DNA of 5,028 nucleotides from Spirochaetaceae bacterium (GTDB lineage: Bacteria; Spirochaetota; Spirochaetia; Sphaerochaetales; Sphaerochaetaceae), in contig JAENWY010000164.1 of NCBI GenBank assembly GCA_016649775.1, positions 1-5,028 on the forward strand, in the 5' to 3' direction. Below the pieces are notes generated by a model that saw nothing but the letters and a program-made list of their open reading frames with translations, made no database searches and was not told the DNA's origin. The first letter of the stretch is position 1, and the number at the start of each line of letters is the position of its first letter. Positions 1-5,028 of this stretch are shown here, piece after piece. Position numbers and translations under genes: made by a program.

Positions 1-2
1 TC

Positions 3-143
3 ATCCAAATTGAGTTCCAAGGCTATTGCAAAAGAAATTGTCGTAATTTTACTTTTGGAATTAATACACTACTTCGTGTTGCAAGCGAATCATTGCTTGG
101 TATCCATAAGGAAATCCAATATAAACCAAACATTTTGCATTAA
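3..143 (+). CDS. 3' end of an unrecognised gene, 5' part outside window
   Basis: An open frame runs from the window edge to a TAA at 141-143 and gives 46 residues, ending in GIHKEIQYKPNILH. The fragment is basic and contains a Cys-x3-Cys pair (YCKRNC) at about residues 8-12. Another forward frame is also open here, to a TAA at 145-147. I prefer this one because its third codon positions are mostly A/T (about 24% G+C, against about 42% in the other), which matches the AT-rich genes nearby. I do not recognise the family. A transposase C-terminus is possible from the general character of the fragment, but no catalytic motif is visible. It ends 114 bases before hppA and a promoter lies between them, so it is probably not in the same operon. 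No terminator hairpin is obvious after it. Confidence 0.3.
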   Translation: MQIEFQGYCKRNCRNFTFGINTLLRVASESLLGIHKEIQYKPNILH

Positions 144-170
144 GTAATACTACAGTAATTAATAAAGTCA

Positions 171-206
171 TTGACACTTTCTTTCTCAATAGAGTGATAG
201 TATAAT
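171..206 (+). promoter_or_regulatory. Candidate hppA promoter
   Basis: A perfect TTGACA lies at 171-176 and a perfect TATAAT at 201-206. They are 24 bases apart, which is too long for a normal sigma-A promoter. Two readings are possible. TATAAT may be used with a poor -35 near 177-183. Alternatively TTGACA may pair with GATAGT at 196-201 (4 of 6 matches, 19-base spacer). Either way transcription would start at about 207-215, leaving a short leader before hppA. Confidence 0.5.
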
Positions 207-211
207 ACTAT
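197..211. promoter_or_regulatory. 15-base perfect palindrome over the hppA -10, possible operator
   Basis: ATAGTATAATACTAT reads the same on both strands around the central base at 204, and it contains the candidate TATAAT box. A symmetric site over a -10 is a common position for a dimeric repressor. The sequence is pure A/T except for one G and one C, so chance is a real alternative. No candidate regulator is encoded beside it. Confidence 0.3.
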
Positions 212-245
212 ATATAAAAAGAGAAAATGATTTAATTACATAACT

Positions 246-252
246 AGGAGGT
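246..252 (+). promoter_or_regulatory. Ribosome binding site of hppA
   Basis: AGGAGGT lies five bases before the ATG at 258. This near-perfect Shine-Dalgarno match fixes the hppA start. Confidence 0.9.
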
Positions 253-257
253 TTGTT

Positions 258-2408
258 ATGTTATATATTTTATTGGTTATTGCAATTGTTTTTTCACTAT
301 GCCTAGCTTTATTTAACTATATAAAAGTCAGTAAATTAGATGCAGGAACAGAATCTATGAAAATAATTGCTGCTCATATTCAAGATGGAGCTAGCGAATT
401 TCTTCATCAAGAATGGCACTTACTTTATATAGTTGGAGCAATCCTTTTTATTATAATTTTCTTATTGGTATCTTGGACAGCTGCTATTTGTTTTGTTATT
501 GGGGCTACTATGAGTGGTCTAGCAGGATATGTTGGCATGAAAATGGCAACAAAAGCAAATGTTAGAGTCACAAATACTGCAAGAATAACAAAAGATAAAG
601 GTAAAACTTTAAAAGTTGCCTTTACTGGTGGTACTGTAATGGGTCTCAGTGTTGGGGGATTTGCCCTATTAGGAATGTTATCTGTTTATCTAATATTTGG
701 CAAAGTTATGGGACAACTTGGTATTGATGCTTTAGTTTTTAAAAAGAATATGATTGGAATTGCAGATATCCCCTTTACAATGAGTGTAAGTACTTATGCT
801 TTAGGATGTTCTATTATTGCTATGTTTAATCGTGTAGGTGGTGGAATTTATACAAAAGCAGCTGATATGGGTGCAGACTTAGTTGGTAAGACTGAAGAAG
901 GTATTCCTGAAGATGATGCAAGAAATCCTGCTACTATTGCAGATAATGTAGGTGACAATGTTGGGGATGTAGCAGGACTGGGTTCAGATTTATTAGAAAG
1001 TTATGTCGGAGCAATCTCATCTGCTATAATTCTTGCAATATATACTTACTATTCTTTGCATGGTACAGCAAATGCAATTTCTTATGATTCATTGGTATCA
1101 TTAGTTTCTTATCCTTTAATCTTCTGTGCAATAGGTTTGATTAGTTGTTGTATATCAATTGTAATATTTTTAAAGAAAAAAGAATTTAAAAAGTTAGAAA
1201 GATCTCTTAATGGAACAACTTATTTGGCTGCATTTCTTACAGTTTTATTAAATTTAATAATAACACCTTACGTATTCAAACAACCTATTTCCGCTTTCAG
1301 ATATGGAATATTATCTCCATGGTTTTGTGCAATTCTTGGAATAATCTCAGGTATAGGAATTGGAAGTATAGCAGAGTACTATACCAGTTACAGTAAGGGT
1401 CCTACTTTAAAATTATCTGATTCAAGTAAAGAAGGTGCTGCAATAGTAATAACAAATGGACTTGGTTTGGGTATGAATTCAACACTACCACCTGTAGCTA
1501 TTATAGCTTTGGCTATTATTTTGAGTAACGCCAGTGCTGGTTTATACGGAGTTGGTATGGCTGCAATGGGAATGCTTAGCTTTGTAGCAGCAACTGTAAG
1601 TGTTGATACATATGGACCTATTGCTGATAATTCTGGGGGAATTGCTGAAATGTGTGGATTAGATCCAGAGGTCAGAGAAATAACTGATGAATTAGATGCT
1701 ATTGGAAATACTACAGCCGCTATTGGAAAAGGTTTTGCAATAGGTAGTGCAGCTTTAGCTTCATTATCTCTATTTGCTTCTTATTTATATGCTGTTGCTG
1801 GAGAAAATAGCGGAACTCTTGAATTAGTACTCAATATGATAGACACATTAACATTAACAGGAGCTCTATTGGGTGCAGCGCTGCCCTATCTCTTCTCTGG
1901 CTTATTAATTAATGCAGTATCGAATACAGCAAAAAAAATGGTTGATGAAGTTAGAAGACAATTCAAATTAGACCCTGGAATATTAAAAGGAACCAGCACA
2001 CCCAATTATACACAATGTATTTCTATTTCTACTAAAGGAGCATTATCTGAAATGTCAAAACCTGCAATAATTTCAATAGTTACTCCTTTGCTATCAGGAT
2101 TCATATTTGGACCTCGTTTTGTCGGTGGACTCCTAATTGGGACAACTTTATCAGCAGTAATGCTAGCAATATTTACTGCTAACTCTGGAGGTGCATGGGA
2201 TAATGCTAAGAAATATATTGAGTTAGGACATCATGGAGGATTGGGAAGCCCTGCTCATAAAGCAGCCGTTGTTGGTGATACTGTGGGAGATCCTCTAAAA
2301 GATACAGTTGGTCCATCATTAGATATATTAATAAAGATAATGAGCGTAATATCTGTAATTATGGTATCAATTTATAGTGAATATAATTTAATATCTTTAT
2401 TCTTATAG
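258..2408 (+). CDS. hppA: Membrane-bound K+-dependent pyrophosphatase, probably Na+-pumping
   Basis: This is an integral membrane pump that hydrolyses cytoplasmic PPi and uses the energy to move Na+ and/or H+ out of the cell. It has 716 residues, close to the 726 of the Thermotoga maritima enzyme, and enough hydrophobic segments for the family's 16 helices. The Mg-PPi site motifs are intact: DMGADLVGKTE (203-213), EDDARNPATIADNVGDNVGD (218-237), EYYTS (373-377), DTYGPIADNSGG (450-461), NSGGAWDNAKKYIE (642-655) and GDTVGDPLKDTVG (673-685). GNTTAA at 483-488 has Ala487 where K+-independent enzymes carry Lys, so K+ dependence is expected. Arg192, Asp244, Glu247, Asp689 and Lys693 fall where I recall the T. 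maritima ion-gate residues R191, D243, E246, D703 and K707. This favours Na+ pumping, although a dual Na+/H+ pump cannot be excluded. The gene has its own promoter region and a hairpin after the stop, so it is probably monocistronic. No frameshift or missing catalytic motif is seen. Confidence 0.96.
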   Translation: MLYILLVIAIVFSLCLALFNYIKVSKLDAGTESMKIIAAHIQDGASEFLHQEWHLLYIVGAILFIIIFLLVSWTAAICFVIGATMSGLAGYVGMKMATKANVRVTNTARITKDKGKTLKVAFTGGTVMGLSVGGFALLGMLSVYLIFGKVMGQLGIDALVFKKNMIGIADIPFTMSVSTYALGCSIIAMFNRVGGGIYTKAADMGADLVGKTEEGIPEDDARNPATIADNVGDNVGDVAGLGSDLLESYVGAISSAIILAIYTYYSLHGTANAISYDSLVSLVSYPLIFCAIGLISCCISIVIFLKKKEFKKLERSLNGTTYLAAFLTVLLNLIITPYVFKQPISAFRYGILSPWFCAILGIISGIGIGSIAEYYTSYSKGPTLKLSDSSKEGAAIVITNGLGLGMNSTLPPVAIIALAIILSNASAGLYGVGMAAMGMLSFVAATVSVDTYGPIADNSGGIAEMCGLDPEVREITDELDAIGNTTAAIGKGFAIGSAALASLSLFASYLYAVAGENSGTLELVLNMIDTLTLTGALLGAALPYLFSGLLINAVSNTAKKMVDEVRRQFKLDPGILKGTSTPNYTQCISISTKGALSEMSKPAIISIVTPLLSGFIFGPRFVGGLLIGTTLSAVMLAIFTANSGGAWDNAKKYIELGHHGGLGSPAHKAAVVGDTVGDPLKDTVGPSLDILIKIMSVISVIMVSIYSEYNLISLFL

Positions 2409-2464
2409 AAATTAATTATAGTTAATTTATTGTAACTTTCAGACATTTGTATAAATAGAAATTA

Positions 2465-2498
2465 CAAGGGTAAGTGTTAAAAATAATACTTACCCTTG
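2465..2498 (+). terminator. Strong hairpin after hppA, probable terminator
   Basis: CAAGGGTAAGT (2465-2475) pairs perfectly with ACTTACCCTTG (2488-2498) over 11 bp. Four more pairs, including one G-U, close an AAAA loop. The hairpin starts 57 bases after the hppA stop. There is no clear U-run on the plus-strand side (AATTAAATAG follows). The minus-strand side is somewhat more U-rich, so it could also serve the convergent regulator gene, although that lies about 300 bases away. A transcript-stabilising 3' structure is the alternative. Confidence 0.6.
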
Positions 2499-2796
2499 AA
2501 TTAAATAGTTAAACTGTTTTTAATACAAATGTAGATTATATCTGAACAATCAGCCATTATGTAAGCTTTTGTTTTCAATTTATTCTGTATCATTATTGCA
2601 ATTGTAAGTTCAATATTTAGAGTTTCTAAGAATAATGTTACTATAAAGTTTCTTATTAACCTTCTTTCAAATTATAAATAGAATTTTTCTAAAACAGTTT
2701 CATTGAATATTTTTTAGGCTAATAGAGATAAAGCTTTACAAGATTTAATATCTGAAAAGATCTATATATATTGTTTGACTATTAATTAAAAGAGAA
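2499..2796. other. Intergenic stretch without a supported gene
   Basis: This roughly 300-base gap lies between the hppA hairpin and the stop of the convergent regulator. It is very AT-rich. I find no tRNA-like fold, riboswitch, tandem repeat or good terminator for the regulator. It contains one minus-strand open frame (2501-2671) and a shorter plus-strand one (2718-2789, 23 codons after an in-frame stop). Neither has a convincing start or ribosome binding site. The stretch may be eroded coding sequence or plain spacer. Confidence 0.5.
2501..2671 (-). pseudogene. Possible remnant of an unknown gene
   Basis: A 56-codon open stretch on the minus strand ends with TAA at 2501-2503 and begins just after an in-frame stop at 2672-2674. 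The only reasonable ATG start, at 2591-2593, would leave 30 residues beginning MIQNKLKTKAYIMADCSD, and no Shine-Dalgarno sequence stands before it. The translation has an ordinary protein-like composition, but I recognise no family. In DNA this AT-rich an open run of this length could well arise by chance, so the call is weak. Confidence 0.15.
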
Positions 2797-4203
2797 CTAA
2801 TTTTTTGTTTCAAATAAAATATCTTCGAAAATTTTTATTACATTTTGGAAATTTAGCTCAGAAATTAAAGAAAAATTAATAATAAAAATATGATCTTTTT
2901 TATTTGATTTATCATAATAATCATATTCTTCTAAACTATTTAGTTTTACTCCTCTATCATAAGCTTTTTTCAATATTATCTCATTATTTATATTGGTATC
3001 TAATTTTAATAAAAAGTGGAGTCCTGAATCCTTATAAGTTATTTCAGCAATGTTATTTAATCGAGATTCTTTTAATAATGAAAAGAATACTCCTATCTTT
3101 TTCCTATAATAAGTTTTCATTTTATTTAGATGTCTTTCAAAATAGCCTTCATCAATAAAACGTGCTAAGGTATATTGTTCAAAACTTGGTACAGTGCAAG
3201 AGAAAAAACCTAATTTATTTTTATATTCGGATAAATATTTTTTTGGTATAATCATGTAAGAAATTCTTATTGATGGAGCTATTGTTTTAGAAAAAGTGTT
3301 TAAATAAATTACCTTTTCATTTTTATCAATACTCATTATTGATGGCAATATAACACCTTTAAATCTAAATTCACTATCATAGTCATCTTCAATAATAATT
3401 CTATTTTCTTTTTCATTTGCCCAATTTAACAATTCTAATTTTCTTTTTATAGGCATTACAATTCCTGTAGGAAACTGATGCGCTGGTGAGACATGTACTA
3501 CATTGATATTTTCTAGTTTTGTTATATCTATTCCATCAGAATCTAATTCGATGTATCTAGTTTTTACATTATTACTTTCATAGACTTTTGAAATCTTTTT
3601 ATAACCTGGGTTTTCAAGTGCAAATATATTATCAAAACCTAAAAGTTTTATAATCATAGAATATAAATATTCTGAACCTGCTCCAATTATTATTTGATTA
3701 GGTTCAACGACCAATCCATGATATGAATATAAGTGTTTTGCAATAGCCAATCTAAATTCAAAGACTCCAAAACTATCTGTTTTTACTAATAATTTTTTAT
3801 TTTTTTCAGATATTACTTGTCTCATTAATTTAGACCAAATTGAAAATGGGAATAAATTAATATCCACTTCTGCAGATTTTAAATCATAATAAGAAGAATC
3901 TTCATGATCTAGTATTTTATTCATATCATTATTTGATTGTTTATGAAGCTCAAATGTTTTTTCAACAAGAGAAGATACATAATAACCTTTTTTTTCAATA
4001 GTATAGATATATCCTTCTGCTATTAATTGCTCATAAGCATTTTCAACTGTAATTAATGCTATTCCTAAATGATTTGCAAGTTTTCTTTTAGATGGCAACT
4101 TTCCCTTTGCCTCTAATTTATTATCTAAGATATCTTTTTTTATTTTTTCATATAATTGTAAATATAAAGATTTATTTTTTTGATCTAAATTATAAGTTAA
4201 CAT
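2797..4203 (-). CDS. pdxR: MocR/GntR-family PLP-binding regulator, probable PdxR
   Basis: This 468-residue cytoplasmic regulator has the usual MocR length and layout. Residues 1-76 form a GntR-type winged helix (LYLQLYEKIKKDIL, then LPSKRKLANHLGIALITVENAY, then EGYIYTIEKKGYYVS). A linker follows to about 107, then a fold-type I aminotransferase-like domain to the end. That domain carries NPGY (198-201), SPAHQFPTG (239-247), EDDYDSEF (272-279) and FSK (304-306). Lys306 is the expected Schiff-base lysine for PLP, with Asp273, Tyr275 and Arg313 at the same spacings as D279, Y281 and R319 around K312 in Bacillus subtilis GabR. The cofactor pocket therefore looks complete. The gene is divergent from pdxS with 117 bases between them. 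In the PdxR branch of the family the protein activates pdxST when PLP is scarce and often represses itself. That role is inferred from position; GabR-like regulators share the same fold. The start is set by a GA-rich ribosome binding site just upstream. Confidence 0.85.
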   Translation of the reverse strand: MLTYNLDQKNKSLYLQLYEKIKKDILDNKLEAKGKLPSKRKLANHLGIALITVENAYEQLIAEGYIYTIEKKGYYVSSLVEKTFELHKQSNNDMNKILDHEDSSYYDLKSAEVDINLFPFSIWSKLMRQVISEKNKKLLVKTDSFGVFEFRLAIAKHLYSYHGLVVEPNQIIIGAGSEYLYSMIIKLLGFDNIFALENPGYKKISKVYESNNVKTRYIELDSDGIDITKLENINVVHVSPAHQFPTGIVMPIKRKLELLNWANEKENRIIIEDDYDSEFRFKGVILPSIMSIDKNEKVIYLNTFSKTIAPSIRISYMIIPKKYLSEYKNKLGFFSCTVPSFEQYTLARFIDEGYFERHLNKMKTYYRKKIGVFFSLLKESRLNNIAEITYKDSGLHFLLKLDTNINNEIILKKAYDRGVKLNSLEEYDYYDKSNKKDHIFIINFSLISELNFQNVIKIFEDILFETKN

Positions 4204-4207
4204 TATT

Positions 4208-4218
4208 CCCCCTACTCC
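4208..4218 (-). promoter_or_regulatory. Ribosome binding site of pdxR
   Basis: On the minus strand GGAGTAGGGGG precedes the ATG at 4201-4203. The GGAG core sits 11 bases away and the AGGGGG core 4 bases away, so either could pair with 16S rRNA. No better start lies nearby. Confidence 0.6.
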
Positions 4219-4234
4219 AATAATATCATTAAAA

Positions 4235-4270
4235 TTAAACTGGTCTTATTAAAAATACTTAAAGTGAATA
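4235..4270 (+). promoter_or_regulatory. Candidate PdxR operator between pdxR and pdxS
   Basis: TTAAACTGGTCTTATT at 4235-4250 is partly repeated in the same direction as TTAAAGTGAATA at 4259-4270, 24 bases further on, with 7 of the first 8 bases matching. AAACTGGTCTTA resembles the direct-repeat PdxR site as I recall it from Corynebacterium glutamicum (AAAGTGG-CTA type). MocR proteins commonly bind direct repeats. The second copy ends directly before the likely pdxS -35, a suitable place for an activator. Binding is inferred from the pattern and location only. Confidence 0.45.
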
Positions 4271-4299
4271 TTTAAACAATGTCAATACATACTTATAAT
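4271..4299 (+). promoter_or_regulatory. Candidate pdxS promoter
   Basis: A perfect TATAAT at 4294-4299 lies 17 bases after a weak -35, TTTAAA at 4271-4276 (4 of 6 matches). A good -10 with a poor -35 next to a candidate operator is the usual form of an activator-dependent promoter. The leader would be about 15 bases long, with no room for a riboswitch. Confidence 0.6.
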
Positions 4300-4309
4300 C
4301 AATTTAAAT

Positions 4310-4314
4310 GGAGA
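4310..4314 (+). promoter_or_regulatory. Ribosome binding site of pdxS
   Basis: GGAGA stands six bases before the ATG at 4321 and supports that start. Confidence 0.75.
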
Positions 4315-4320
4315 TGCAAA

Positions 4321-5028
4321 ATGAATAATGAAAGATATGAATTAAACAAACAATTAGCACAAATGTTCAAAGGTGGTGTAATAATGGATGTTACAAATCC
4401 AGAACAAGCTAAAATTGCTGAAGCAGCTGGTGCATGTGCTGTTATGGCTTTAGAGAGAATTCCAGCAGATATTAGGGTTGCTGGTGGAGTTTCTAGAATG
4501 AGTGATCCTCAGATGATAAAAGAAATACAAGATTGTGTTTCAATTCCTGTAATGGCAAAATGTAGGATTGGTCATTTTGTAGAGGCTAGAATACTTGAAG
4601 CTATAGAAATCGATTATATTGATGAATCAGAAGTACTCTCACCTGCTGATAGCATTTATCATATTAATAAAAGAGAATTTAATGTTCCTTTTGTTTGTGG
4701 TGCTAAAAATTTAGGTGAGGCACTAAGAAGAATAGAAGAAGGTGCATCAATGATTAGAACTAAGGGTGAACCTGGTACAGGAGATGTTATTCAGGCTGTT
4801 TCACATATGAGAATAATGAATGATGAAATTGCTAGAATTGGTGCTCTTAGAGAAGATGAATTATATAACGCTGCAAAAGAATTAGAGGTATCCTATTCAT
4901 TAATTGAATATGTTCATAAAAATAAAAAATTGCCAGTTGTTAATTTTGCAGCAGGAGGAATTGCAACACCTGCGGATGCTGCTTTAATGATGCAATTAGG
5001 AGCTGAAGGAGTATTTGTTGGTTCTGGA
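4321..5028 (+). CDS. pdxS: PLP synthase subunit PdxS, 3' end cut by window
   Basis: PdxS is the synthase half of the PdxS-PdxT complex in the cytoplasm. It makes pyridoxal 5'-phosphate from ribose 5-phosphate, glyceraldehyde 3-phosphate and ammonia supplied by the glutaminase PdxT. The first 236 residues are present; the family is about 290-295 long, so roughly 55 C-terminal residues are missing. The match to the family is strong throughout: ERYELNKQLAQMFKGGVIMD (4-23), VMALERIPADIR (41-52), IPVMAKCRIGHFVEA (75-89), IDESEVLSPAD (100-110), MIRTKGEPGTGD (144-155) and VVNFAAGGIATPADAALMMQ (206-225). The window ends in VFVGSG, part of the phosphate-binding end of the (beta/alpha)8 barrel. Asp23, Lys80 and Lys148 match the catalytic D24, K81 and K149 of the Bacillus subtilis enzyme, with the two lysines carrying the sugar intermediates in turn. 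The frame is open to the window edge with no disruption. pdxT is expected downstream. The divergent MocR gene is the likely regulator. Confidence 0.97.
   Translation, partial: MNNERYELNKQLAQMFKGGVIMDVTNPEQAKIAEAAGACAVMALERIPADIRVAGGVSRMSDPQMIKEIQDCVSIPVMAKCRIGHFVEARILEAIEIDYIDESEVLSPADSIYHINKREFNVPFVCGAKNLGEALRRIEEGASMIRTKGEPGTGDVIQAVSHMRIMNDEIARIGALREDELYNAAKELEVSYSLIEYVHKNKKLPVVNFAAGGIATPADAALMMQLGAEGVFVGSG

Noticed and set aside
82..99. CAAGCGA-ATCA-TTGCTTG hairpin
   Set aside because: This 7-bp stem with one G-U pair sits inside the preferred reading frame and has no U-run, so it is unlikely to be a terminator.
1..147. Second forward frame open to TAA at 145-147, and a minus-strand frame over the same region
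   Set aside because: The forward alternative has a higher third-position G+C content that does not fit the genome style. The minus-strand frame is about 35 codons with no start signal.
2511..2700. 10-base inverted repeat bracketing about 190 bases, considered as ends of a small transposable element
   Set aside because: The match is only 10 A/T-rich bases, no flanking target duplication is seen, and the interior has no transposase. Chance is sufficient.
2904..3158. 84-codon plus-strand open frame
   Set aside because: It lies wholly inside pdxR on the opposite strand, has no ribosome binding site and encodes a low-complexity Leu/Ile/Tyr-rich product. It is a shadow of the real gene.
4300..4320. 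Possible riboswitch or attenuator before pdxS
   Set aside because: The leader from the likely start to the ATG is about 15 bases, too short for any structured RNA element.

Overview
The window is very AT-rich, has strong AGGAGG-type ribosome binding sites and prefers A/T-ending codons. Together with the gene content this suggests a low-GC Bacillota of the Clostridia type, or a similar anaerobe. This is inference; no rRNA or species marker is present.

Layout: (1) Positions 1-143 hold the 3' end of an unrecognised reading frame. (2) Positions 144-257 are the promoter region of the next gene, with a perfect 15-base palindrome over the best -10 hexamer. (3) Positions 258-2408 encode a complete membrane-bound pyrophosphatase (hppA). 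Its residues point to the K+-dependent, Na+-pumping type. (4) Positions 2409-2796 are intergenic, with one strong hairpin after hppA and a weak trace of decayed coding sequence. (5) Positions 2797-4203 on the minus strand encode a MocR/GntR-family regulator (winged helix plus aminotransferase-like PLP domain), called PdxR mainly from context. (6) Positions 4204-4320 are a divergent promoter region. (7) Positions 4321-5028 are the first 236 codons of pdxS, the synthase subunit of the deoxyxylulose-independent pyridoxal 5'-phosphate (PLP) pathway, cut by the window end.

The regulator and pdxS form a recognisable unit: a PLP-sensing MocR protein transcribed away from the PLP synthase gene it probably controls. 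A partner glutaminase gene, pdxT, is expected just beyond the window. hppA appears to be an independent, monocistronic unit that couples PPi hydrolysis to ion export. Nothing links it functionally to the PLP genes.

I see no mobile element that I can name, no CRISPR array, no RNA gene and no clearly new system. The points most worth a second look are the palindrome at the hppA promoter and the candidate PdxR operator.
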